From assembly GCA_944326525.1 (NCBI GenBank), contig CALVEG010000004.1:62001-126000 (forward strand): a stretch of DNA of 64,000 nt, given 5' to 3'. Source of the stretch: Candidatus Gastranaerophilales bacterium (GTDB lineage: Bacteria; Cyanobacteriota; Vampirovibrionia; Gastranaerophilales; Gastranaerophilaceae). Shown in pieces: positions 42,534 to 49,943 of the stretch. A model generated the notes under the pieces. That model searched no databases. It was given only the letters and a program-made list of their open reading frames with translations, and was not told the DNA's origin. A program made the translations under genes and the position numbers. How positions within the stretch are numbered: position 1 is the first letter of the stretch; every line of letters starts with the position of its first letter.

Positions 42534-42878
42534 TTATTTTCTTGCTTTCCAATAAGCCATACCGCCCATAACAGCACCAAAAATTCCGTTCCAAATAAGC
42601 GACGATTTCATACTTGTTTTCATGGATTTAAAAATAACACCCACAAGCCTGTCAATCCCGATACCAACTCCAAACCAAAGCAAAGCACTGCTAAGCCCGA
42701 CTGCAGCAGGAGGCATATTTTCCAATTTTTTTAAAAATTCATCAGATTTTTTCTCTTTATTTAAATCGGCAGGTTTCGAGTTTGCCGGAGCATTTGCAGA
42801 ATTTTCTGACCCAAATGCCGGATATCCGCACCTTTTAGATAGACCTTGAACTTCACTACCAATTGGATTTACAGACAT
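42534..42878 (-). CDS. Small membrane protein, lineage-type
   Basis: The 114-residue protein has a polar N-terminal half (MSVNPIGSEVQGLSKR; Asn/Ala-rich to about 45) and two hydrophobic helices (PAAVGLSSALLWFGVGIG; SSLIWNGIFGAVMGGMAYW). The opening MSVNPIG is like MSINPID of the gene at 52527. No function is known. Confidence 0.55.
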   Translation of the reverse strand: MSVNPIGSEVQGLSKRCGYPAFGSENSANAPANSKPADLNKEKKSDEFLKKLENMPPAAVGLSSALLWFGVGIGIDRLVGVIFKSMKTSMKSSLIWNGIFGAVMGGMAYWKARK

Positions 42879-42940
42879 TATATTCTCCTGTTTTCTTGTT
42901 TATATTAAATAAAAAAGTTTAAAAAATTGCCAATTTATAA

Positions 42941-42946
42941 TATAAT
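42941..42946 (+). promoter_or_regulatory. -10 box of the U32 peptidase gene, probable leaderless transcript
   Basis: TATAAT ends six bases before ATG 42953, with no ribosome site. Confidence 0.6.
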
Positions 42947-42952
42947 CACTTT

Positions 42953-44767
42953 ATGAAACTTAACAAAGCAGTAGAATTATTATCACCAGCAAAGGATAAA
43001 GAAACTGCAATTGCGGCGATTAATTCTGGCGCCGATGCGGTTTATATAGGAGCACCCAAATTCGGTGCAAGACAAAATGCTTCAAATTCACTTGAAGATA
43101 TAAAAGAAATAGTGGAATTTGCGCATAAATTTAACGTAAGAATTCACGTCACACTAAACACAATATTAACTGATGAAGAATTGAAGGATGCCCAAAAACT
43201 TATCCAAAAGCTTTACGAAATTGGAGTTGATGCGATAATCGTTCAGGATATGGGGATTTTAAAGCTTGCGATTGACGGGAAGCTTCCGCCGATAGAAATT
43301 CACGCAAGCACGCAGTGCAATAACCGCACATTGGAAAAGGTCAAATTTTTCCAAAGTTTAGGCATAAAAAGAGTTATACTTGCGCGAGAATTGACATTAA
43401 ATGAAATCGAAAATATCTGTAAAGAAGTCAAAAACAGTGACTTTAATCCTGATATGGAAATTGAAGTTTTTATTCACGGGGCATTGTGCGTATCTTATAG
43501 CGGACAATGCTATTTAAGTGCTTCAATAGGCGGAAGATCGGCAAACAGAGGAGAATGCGCCCAACCCTGCCGCAAAAAATATTCACTTGTTGACGATAGC
43601 GGAAAAATTTATGCAAAAGACAAATATTTATTAAATTTGAAAGACTTTAACGCCTCAAAACACATTGAAAGATTAATAAAAGCAGGCGTCAAATCCTTCA
43701 AAATCGAAGGCAGATTAAAAGATTCAGGCTATGTCAAAAACGTAACCGCCTACTACCGAAAAGAAATTGACAAATACGCCTCAAAAACCTCAACAGGCGA
43801 AATTTTTACTGACTTTGAACCCGATTTAAACAAGAGTTTTAATAGAGGATTTACGGATTACTTTCTGCCGTCTGAAACAAACGACAAAAAAGGGCGCAGA
43901 AAAATAATTAACAACTTTGACACCCCAAAATCATTGGGCGAAAAACTTGGCAGAGTTGAGAAAGTTTTCAAAGACGGCTTTACAATAAAAGGTGCTCGAT
44001 TAAACCCTCAAGACGGGCTTTGCTACTTTGCGGACAGAGAACTTTTCGGCTGTCTTGTAAACAGGGTTGAGGGAGAAAGAATTTACACGAATAACGTTGA
44101 TAAAATTAAAGAAGGAACGGTTATTTACAGAAACTTTAACAGTGAATTTGACCGTGAACTTAAAAACAGTAAGACAAAACGCCGAATCGGAGTTGAATTT
44201 ATTTTTAAAGACAAAATTTTAAAAGCAACCGACGAAGATGGAAATACCGCAGAAATTGAAGTTCAATCTTTAGAAATTCCGAAAAATCCCGAAAAAATGA
44301 CTGAAAATTTTAAAGCCCAGCTTGCCAAAACAGGCGAAAGCGATTTTTACGCAGCAAAAATTAAAATCAATGAAACCCCAAATTTTATGCCAGTATCTTC
44401 AATAAATGAACTTCGGCGTGAAATCTTAGAAAAACTTGTTGCAGAAAGGCTTAAAAATTACAAATCCCCCAAGCAACCGCCTCTAAATTATGGGAAATTT
44501 CCGCTTGATACATACGACTACCACGCAAATGTCCTGAACGAAACCGCTAAAACTTTTTACGAAACTTGCGGATGTAAAATTACGGACTTTGCACCGGAAA
44601 AAACAGGAGAATTTAAATCAAAAGAACTAATGTGCACAAAATATTGTCTTAAATTTGCATTTGACATGTGCGGAGTGAAAAAGAATTTATTTTTAGTCGA
44701 CGAAAAAGGTAAAAAATATCCTCTCAAATTTGACTGTAAAAATTGCCGTATGATAATCCTCGACTAA
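42953..44767 (+). CDS. U32-family peptidase, RlhA/YdcP-type
   Basis: The 604-residue protein has the U32 N-terminal barrel: ELLSPAKDKETAIAAINSG, ADAVYIGAPKFGAR, IHASTQCNNRT, and the signature EVFIHGALCVSYSGQCYLS with ANRGECAQPCRK. Two of these Cys with CSKYC/CKNC-type ones near the end (CTKYCLKFAF; FDCKNC) could hold an Fe-S cluster, as in the RNA hydroxylases RlhA/TrhP. It is therefore more likely an RNA- or cofactor-modifying enzyme than a protease. It is monocistronic. Confidence 0.88.
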   Translation: MKLNKAVELLSPAKDKETAIAAINSGADAVYIGAPKFGARQNASNSLEDIKEIVEFAHKFNVRIHVTLNTILTDEELKDAQKLIQKLYEIGVDAIIVQDMGILKLAIDGKLPPIEIHASTQCNNRTLEKVKFFQSLGIKRVILARELTLNEIENICKEVKNSDFNPDMEIEVFIHGALCVSYSGQCYLSASIGGRSANRGECAQPCRKKYSLVDDSGKIYAKDKYLLNLKDFNASKHIERLIKAGVKSFKIEGRLKDSGYVKNVTAYYRKEIDKYASKTSTGEIFTDFEPDLNKSFNRGFTDYFLPSETNDKKGRRKIINNFDTPKSLGEKLGRVEKVFKDGFTIKGARLNPQDGLCYFADRELFGCLVNRVEGERIYTNNVDKIKEGTVIYRNFNSEFDRELKNSKTKRRIGVEFIFKDKILKATDEDGNTAEIEVQSLEIPKNPEKMTENFKAQLAKTGESDFYAAKIKINETPNFMPVSSINELRREILEKLVAERLKNYKSPKQPPLNYGKFPLDTYDYHANVLNETAKTFYETCGCKITDFAPEKTGEFKSKELMCTKYCLKFAFDMCGVKKNLFLVDEKGKKYPLKFDCKNCRMIILD

Positions 44768-44836
44768 TCTTGTTGCATTTGGATTTTGTCTTGATTATAA
44801 TGTTGATGGCTCGTAAACAAAAATAGGAGAGAAAAT

Positions 44837-45637
44837 ATGTCAAGAAAACCAATTATTGCAGGAAACTGGAAAATGAACCTTGTTCGTTCAGAAGCTGAAA
44901 AACTTTTTGAAGGCGTAAAAGAATTTGTAAACGATTATACAGCACAAGAATTACCTACAGTTGTAATAGCACCTGTATTTACATCAATCAGCGCTGTAAG
45001 AACAGTAAAATGCACTTGCGGATGCGGCGGCAACAAAATATCAATAGCAGGACAAAACTGCCACTGGGAAAAATCAGGTGCATATACTGGCGAAATTTCA
45101 GTTGAAATGCTAAAAGATGCAGGCTGTGATTACGTAATTATTGGTCACTCAGAAAGAAGACAATATTTTTCTGAAACAGATGAAATGATTAACAAAAAAG
45201 CAAAAGCTATCTTAGCAGAAGGCTTAATTCCGATTATCTGCTGCGGCGAAACTCTTGAACAAAGAGAAGAAGGTATCACAGACAAATGGATTGCAGGTCA
45301 AATCAAAGCAGCATTAGAAGGAATTTCATCAGAAGATGTTGCAAAATCAGTTATTGCTTATGAACCAATCTGGGCAATCGGCACAGGCAAAACTTGCGAT
45401 TCAGATGAAGCAAACAGAGTTATTGCAATGATCAGAAGCGTTGTAAAAGAAGTTGCAGGAGCAGAAGCTGCTGATTCTATCAGAATCCTATACGGCGGAT
45501 CAGTAAAACCATCAACAATCGCTGAACAAATGTCAAAATCAGACATCGACGGCGCACTTGTAGGCGGTGCTTCTCTTAAAGCAGAAAGCTTCAACGAAAT
45601 TATTGCAAATACAATGAAAGTTGCTGTTAAAGCTTAA
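44837..45637 (+). CDS. tpiA: Triosephosphate isomerase with a Cys-rich loop
   Basis: The 266-residue glycolytic enzyme has AGNWKMN (Lys12), GHSERRQYF with the catalytic His, YEPIWAIGTGKT with the catalytic Glu, and GGASLKAESF. Residues 59-65 (CTCGCGG) form a short Cys-rich insert just before the AGQNCHW strand, not present in the E. coli enzyme. Metal binding or redox sensing by C-x-C-x-C is possible but unproven. GGAGAG precedes the ATG. Confidence 0.97.
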   Translation: MSRKPIIAGNWKMNLVRSEAEKLFEGVKEFVNDYTAQELPTVVIAPVFTSISAVRTVKCTCGCGGNKISIAGQNCHWEKSGAYTGEISVEMLKDAGCDYVIIGHSERRQYFSETDEMINKKAKAILAEGLIPIICCGETLEQREEGITDKWIAGQIKAALEGISSEDVAKSVIAYEPIWAIGTGKTCDSDEANRVIAMIRSVVKEVAGAEAADSIRILYGGSVKPSTIAEQMSKSDIDGALVGGASLKAESFNEIIANTMKVAVKA

Positions 45638-45665
45638 TTTTTAAAATTTGCAATTGAAAACTTAT

Positions 45666-45696
45666 AAAAAGCAGGACTGAAAAATCCTGCTTTTTG
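45666..45696 (+). terminator. Terminator of tpiA
   Basis: AAAAAGCAGGA pairs with TCCTGCTTTTT. Confidence 0.88.
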
Positions 45697-45756
45697 TATG
45701 CAATAAAATCATAAAATTCCACACAACTTGATAATTGTTTTTTTATTTCTTTATTG

Positions 45757-45762
45757 TAGAAT
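45757..45762 (+). promoter_or_regulatory. -10 box of the parvulin gene, probable leaderless transcript
   Basis: TAGAAT ends six bases before ATG 45769, with no ribosome site. Confidence 0.45.
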
Positions 45763-45768
45763 TTAGTT

Positions 45769-46119
45769 ATGATAAAAACATTTGCAAAAATATTACTTTC
45801 ACTAATTTTATTAACATCAACGGTATTTGCCGGAGAAGAAATTACGCAGGTCAGAGCAAGCCATATTCTTGTCAAAACCGCAAACGAAGCAATGGAAATC
45901 AAAAAAGAAATTGACAACGGCGGAGATTTTGAATATTACGCAAGACTGTATTCTCTATGCCCAACAGGTCAAAATGGCGGAGATTTAGGCTACTTTGGAC
46001 GAGGTCAAATGGTTCCGGAATTTGAAAGAAAAGCATTCTCACTTCCGGTAGGTCAAGTTTCAGATCCTGTATTCTCACCTTTCGGCTGGCATCTGATAAA
46101 AGTTACCGATCGAAGATAG
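45769..46119 (+). CDS. Periplasmic parvulin-type peptidyl-prolyl isomerase
   Basis: The 116-residue protein has a signal peptide (TFAKILLSLILLTSTVFA) and a single parvulin domain: VRASHILVKT, YSLCPTGQNGGDLGYFGRG, MVPEFERKAFSL, SPFGWHLIKVTDRR. There is no SurA-like chaperone region. It helps fold exported proteins in the periplasm. Confidence 0.92.
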   Translation: MIKTFAKILLSLILLTSTVFAGEEITQVRASHILVKTANEAMEIKKEIDNGGDFEYYARLYSLCPTGQNGGDLGYFGRGQMVPEFERKAFSLPVGQVSDPVFSPFGWHLIKVTDRR

Positions 46120-46209
46120 TTTTAAGTTTAATAAAAAGTGAAATTTTATACTTTAATCCAATGTAAATAAGAACGACTAACTTTATAATAAATACAAAAA
46201 GGAGAACTT

Positions 46210-46551
46210 ATGTATTTATTTTTAAGATGGGTCGGTTTTGCTTTTGTCATAATGTTTATAGCATGGGTAATCCCAGGAATTTCTGTTGCAAATTTTCTAA
46301 CCGCAATGATTGCAGCTTTTGTAATTGCCCTTGTTAATGTATTTATAAAACCCGTTCTTTTATTGGTAACTTTGCCTATAAATATTTTAACTTTAGGACT
46401 TTTCACATTGGTAATTAATGCTCTTTTATTTATGTTTGCAGGATTTATAGCACCCGGATTTGAAGTGGAAGGTTTTTGGAGTGCCTTCTTAGGTGCACTT
46501 TTGTTGTCAATTTTAAGTATCGGGCTTAACAGTATTGATATAAAGGATTAA
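46210..46551 (+). CDS. Phage holin family IV / YvlD-like membrane protein
   Basis: AAAGGAG precedes the ATG. The 113-residue protein consists of four transmembrane helices (FAFVIMFIAWVIPG; FLTAMIAAFVIALVNVFI; LGLFTLVINALLFMFAG; WSAFLGALLLSILSIGL). This matches the PF04020/YvlD family, named for similarity to a phage holin but chromosomal in most bacteria. Its role is unknown. Confidence 0.88.
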   Translation: MYLFLRWVGFAFVIMFIAWVIPGISVANFLTAMIAAFVIALVNVFIKPVLLLVTLPINILTLGLFTLVINALLFMFAGFIAPGFEVEGFWSAFLGALLLSILSIGLNSIDIKD

Positions 46552-46579
46552 TTATTTAACGGATTAATTTTTGTTTGTT

Positions 46580-46617
46580 AACTATCAGGGTGCGTTGTTT
46601 AACATACCCTGATAGTT
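46580..46617 (+). terminator. 12-bp stem hairpin
   Basis: AACTATCAGGGT pairs with ACCCTGATAGTT. Its loop contains the GTGCGTTGTTTAACATAC part of repeat copy 2, so it may be a terminator formed on a repeat. The tail is not a clean T run. Confidence 0.55.
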
Positions 46618-46673
46618 TATACAGAAGCAAAAATTATAGTTTTTTTTGCGACAATAGCGAAGTGAGCAATAAT
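46588..46673 (+). repeat. Dispersed intergenic repeat, copy 2
   Basis: The hairpin part is at 46588-46607, then about 40 bp, then the 26-bp conserved block at 46648-46673 (core ATAGCGAAGTGAGCA). The hairpin arms have diverged more than in copy 1. Confidence 0.7.
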
Positions 46674-46829
46674 AAATCCAAAATGTAAAATCCTATTTAT
46701 GTAATATTACTTAAAAAAATCTTGAAGTTTTATAAACATGGATAATATAATAAAATTGCAGGAATTTGAGTAAAATAAAAAGATTTTACACAAGCAATCA
46801 CCAAAAAGCTGGTGACAGAAAGGATGAAA

Positions 46830-47843
46830 ATGGTATTAGAAATAGCTTCCGAGCAGCTTGAACGCGCAATTAACCCAACTCACGATATCAAACTTTTTGC
46901 AGGACGTTCAAATACCAAACTTGCTCAGGAAATAGCCGATTATTTAGGCACTTCAATCGGTCCAATGGTTGTTAAAAATTTTGCGGACGGTGAAATTTAC
47001 GTTCAAGTAAAAGAAAGTGTCCGTGGTGATGATGTTTTCATTATCCAACCTCTTTGCAATCCGGTTAATGAAAACCTTATGGAATTATTGATTATAATAG
47101 ACGCATTCAAACGTGCAAGCGCAAAAACAATTACCGCTGTAATTCCCTATTACGGTTACGCAAGACAGGACAGAAAAACTTCCGGTCGTGAAGCAATTAC
47201 AGCAAAACTTGTAGCAGACCTTTTAACAACAGCAGGAGCAAACAGAGTTCTTGCAATGGATTTGCATACAGGTCAAATTCAAGGGTTTTTCAATATACTT
47301 GTTGACCATATTTTTGCAACACCAATTCTTGTAAATTACATCAAGAGTCTTAATATAAATCCTGATGATATGGTTGCTGTAAGCCCTGATACAGGCGGAG
47401 TTCAGCGCACAAGACACTTTGCAAAAGCAATAGGATGCTCACTTGCAATTATAGACAAACGCCGTGACAAACATAATGAAGCTATAGCTTCTCATGTTAT
47501 AGGCGATGTAAAAGATAAAGTATGTGTAATGTTTGATGACATAATAGATACAGCCGGAACTATTTGCGAAGCTTCAAAACTTTTGGCAAGAGAAGGTGCT
47601 AAAGAAGTTTATGTATGTGCAGCGCACCCTGTATTCTCAGGCCCTGCAATCGAAAGACTTGCTAACGCTCCTATCAAAGAATGTATCGTTACAAATACAA
47701 TTCCGCTTGATATGGAAAAAATGCCTCCGAATATTAAACAGCTTTCAGTTGCACCATTGTTAGGACAAGCAATTTCAAGAATCCATGATGACGAAAGCGT
47801 AAGTTCGCTTTTCGGATTTGAAAAAGATATTCAAGTAACTTAA
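46830..47843 (+). CDS. prs: Ribose-phosphate pyrophosphokinase
   Basis: I chose ATG 46830 because AAAGG lies six bases before it; GTG 46812 and ATG 46824 would put the start in or before that site. The 337-residue enzyme makes PRPP for nucleotide, His and Trp synthesis. Motifs are FAGRSNTKLAQEI, YGYARQDRK, SPDTGGVQR and the PRPP loop MFDDIIDTAGTI. A TCACCA/TGGTGA hairpin (46798-46815) sits just ahead of the ribosome site and could affect its use. Confidence 0.96.
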   Translation: MVLEIASEQLERAINPTHDIKLFAGRSNTKLAQEIADYLGTSIGPMVVKNFADGEIYVQVKESVRGDDVFIIQPLCNPVNENLMELLIIIDAFKRASAKTITAVIPYYGYARQDRKTSGREAITAKLVADLLTTAGANRVLAMDLHTGQIQGFFNILVDHIFATPILVNYIKSLNINPDDMVAVSPDTGGVQRTRHFAKAIGCSLAIIDKRRDKHNEAIASHVIGDVKDKVCVMFDDIIDTAGTICEASKLLAREGAKEVYVCAAHPVFSGPAIERLANAPIKECIVTNTIPLDMEKMPPNIKQLSVAPLLGQAISRIHDDESVSSLFGFEKDIQVT

Positions 47844-47866
47844 TTTTAAAATTAAATACGACTTTA

Positions 47867-47897
47867 ATACCGCCCGTAAAAAGGCGGTATTTTTATA
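47867..47897 (+). terminator. Terminator of prs
   Basis: AATACCGCC pairs with GGCGGTATT, followed by T residues. Confidence 0.9.
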
Positions 47898-48003
47898 CAT
47901 GAAAAAGCCAAAACACTTTTTTAAAAATTTAAGATTTGTTAAAAAAAGCTTTTTTATAAAGCATTCTTGAGTTATGCTAAACATGAATATAGGGAGAAAT
48001 ATT

Positions 48004-48645
48004 ATGCCAAAATTTAACTTAATGTCGTATATTCTGCCGCCTGAAGATAAAATGTTTTTCACATACTTTCAGGAAAGTGCGGAAATCTGCCAGAAAACCG
48101 CAAGGTTGTATGACGAAATTATGCACAACAGCCTGACTGATGAGTATAAAGAGAAAGCACTTAAATATAAAAAGAAAGGGAAACTTTCATATAGAGCGAT
48201 TTTGAAACAATTAAACAAAAGTTTTATTACCCCGATTGAAAGAGAAGACATTCAAATTATTGCAGTTCAATTAAATAAAATTAATAAAAAAATAGCAAAA
48301 GCCTGCCTGAATCTTGAAGTATATCGATTAAACGTCTATACCGAAGAAATGAAAGAGCAGGCTTTAACTTTGGTTCAAGCAACAGAAAAACTGGGAGATA
48401 TAATAAAAAAATTCAAAAAAGTTTCAGATGTTGAAAAAATAACCAAGTTAAATATTGAGATGAAAGAAATCGAATCACAAGGTGATGAAATTCACAGACG
48501 TGCGATGAGAAATCTTTTCTCCGGAAAATATGAAGCATTGGAAGTAATCAAATTGCGAGACATTTATAAAGAAATCGAAAACGCATTTGATGCTTGTTTT
48601 TATGTTACAGACACGATTTTAAACGTTGTATTGAAACAGTCTTAA
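48004..48645 (+). CDS. DUF47/PhoU-like phosphate transport regulator
   Basis: I chose ATG 48004 (MPKFNLMSYI) after GGGAGA. The 213-residue all-helical protein has the DUF47 features EIESQGDEIHRRAMRNLFSG and EVIKLRDIYKEIENAFDAC, where acidic residues bind metal in PhoU-like folds. Such proteins modulate PiT phosphate transporters, and the PiT gene begins 7 bp after its stop, so the two form an operon. Confidence 0.9.
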   Translation: MPKFNLMSYILPPEDKMFFTYFQESAEICQKTARLYDEIMHNSLTDEYKEKALKYKKKGKLSYRAILKQLNKSFITPIEREDIQIIAVQLNKINKKIAKACLNLEVYRLNVYTEEMKEQALTLVQATEKLGDIIKKFKKVSDVEKITKLNIEMKEIESQGDEIHRRAMRNLFSGKYEALEVIKLRDIYKEIENAFDACFYVTDTILNVVLKQS

Positions 48646-48652
48646 GGGAAAT

Positions 48653-49669
48653 ATGACAATAACAATATTAATTTTAATAGCAGTAATCCTTGCAGCATTA
48701 GCATTCGAATTTATAAACGGGTTTCACGATTGCGCAAACGCAATTGCAACGGTTGTTTCAACAAAAGTTCTGTCGCCCAAGCAAGCTGTGCTGTTTGGTG
48801 CAAGCCTTGAATTTATCGGAGCCTTAACAGGAACTCACGTTGCAAAAACAATCGGAGCAGGGATTGTAAACGGAGAAATGGTTACATTAACCGTAATCTT
48901 CTGTGCTTTATCGGCTGCAGTATTGTGGAATCTTTTGACCTGGTGGCTCGGGCTTCCGTCAAGTTCTTCACACGCTCTTATCGGCGGACTTCTCGGCGCA
49001 ACTATCGTAAAAGCAGGAGTTGAGGCCGTTCATGTTAAAACATTGATGGATAAAGTCATAATTCCAATGTTTACCTCGCCTGTACTTGGGTTTTGTGCAG
49101 GGTTTATGCTGATGCTGATTCTTGCCTGGGTAATTCTGATTTCAAGAGCACATCCAGATAAAGTCAATAAAAAATTCCGCAAACTTCAGCTTTTATCATC
49201 AGGCTTGATGGCACTAAGCCACGGTTCAAATGATGCGCAAAAAACAATGGGGATAATAACTCTTGCTCTCCTTGCAGGCGGAGTTTTACACAAAAGCCCG
49301 ACGGGTGACTTTGAAATCCCGATATATGTAATCCTTGCTTGTGCATTTACAATGGCAGCAGGCACAATGAATGGCGGTTGGAAAATTATTAAAACTATGG
49401 GACATAAAATTATAAAATTAAAACCAATACACGGTTTTGCCGCAGAAACTTCAGCTGCAGGATTAATTTTAACAGCCTCCCATTTTGGAATCCCTTTAAG
49501 CACTACCCACGTTATTTCTACGGCTATTATGGGAGTAGGTTCAACACTACACGCTCATGCAGTTAAGTGGAAAATCGTCGGTAATATTGTAACTGCTTGG
49601 ATTTTAACAATTCCCGCCTGCATGCTTTTGTCGGCTGCAATCTATTACGTAATTTACAAAATCTTTTAA
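48653..49669 (+). CDS. pit: PiT-family inorganic phosphate transporter
   Basis: The 338-residue membrane protein has the two inverted PiT signatures: FEFINGFHDCANAIATVVSTK split at the start and MALSHGSNDAQKTMGII in the middle, with GLPLSTTH-like FGIPLSTTHVIST near the end. About nine to ten helices are visible. It imports metal-phosphate or phosphate with cations. It is coupled to the DUF47 gene upstream. Confidence 0.95.
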   Translation: MTITILILIAVILAALAFEFINGFHDCANAIATVVSTKVLSPKQAVLFGASLEFIGALTGTHVAKTIGAGIVNGEMVTLTVIFCALSAAVLWNLLTWWLGLPSSSSHALIGGLLGATIVKAGVEAVHVKTLMDKVIIPMFTSPVLGFCAGFMLMLILAWVILISRAHPDKVNKKFRKLQLLSSGLMALSHGSNDAQKTMGIITLALLAGGVLHKSPTGDFEIPIYVILACAFTMAAGTMNGGWKIIKTMGHKIIKLKPIHGFAAETSAAGLILTASHFGIPLSTTHVISTAIMGVGSTLHAHAVKWKIVGNIVTAWILTIPACMLLSAAIYYVIYKIF

Positions 49670-49679
49670 GGAATGAAAT

Positions 49680-49943
49680 ATGCCAGTACAACCTATAAAC
49701 GCAATTCAACCCCCCTCGCAAACACGTAAATTTAAGCTTAATCCGGTATCATCAACCGGTTACGGAGCGCTTGCCGCCGGAACTTTAAGTGTCATTGCGG
49801 CTTCAAGCAAAAAAAACAAAACTCACAAATTCCTCGGATATCTGGCAGGCGCACTTGCATTCGTTCATACAGGAATAATCCTCGGCGCACGTTTCGCATC
49901 ACAAAAGTTTTCCGCAAAATCCTCTCAAAATAAAATATCTTAA
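49680..49943 (+). CDS. Small membrane protein, lineage-type
   Basis: AAGGAA precedes the ATG, 10 bp after the phosphate transporter gene. The 87-residue protein has a polar N-terminus (MPVQPINAIQPPSQTRKFK) and two short hydrophobic segments (GYGALAAGTLSVIAASS; FLGYLAGALAFVHTGIILG). It overlaps the convergent recJ end by 4 bp. Function is unknown; cotranscription with phosphate transport is likely. Confidence 0.6.
   Translation: MPVQPINAIQPPSQTRKFKLNPVSSTGYGALAAGTLSVIAASSKKNKTHKFLGYLAGALAFVHTGIILGARFASQKFSAKSSQNKIS

Noticed and set aside
46812-46829. GTG start for prs
   Set aside because: It lies upstream of the AAAGG site and within a hairpin; ATG 46830 has proper spacing.
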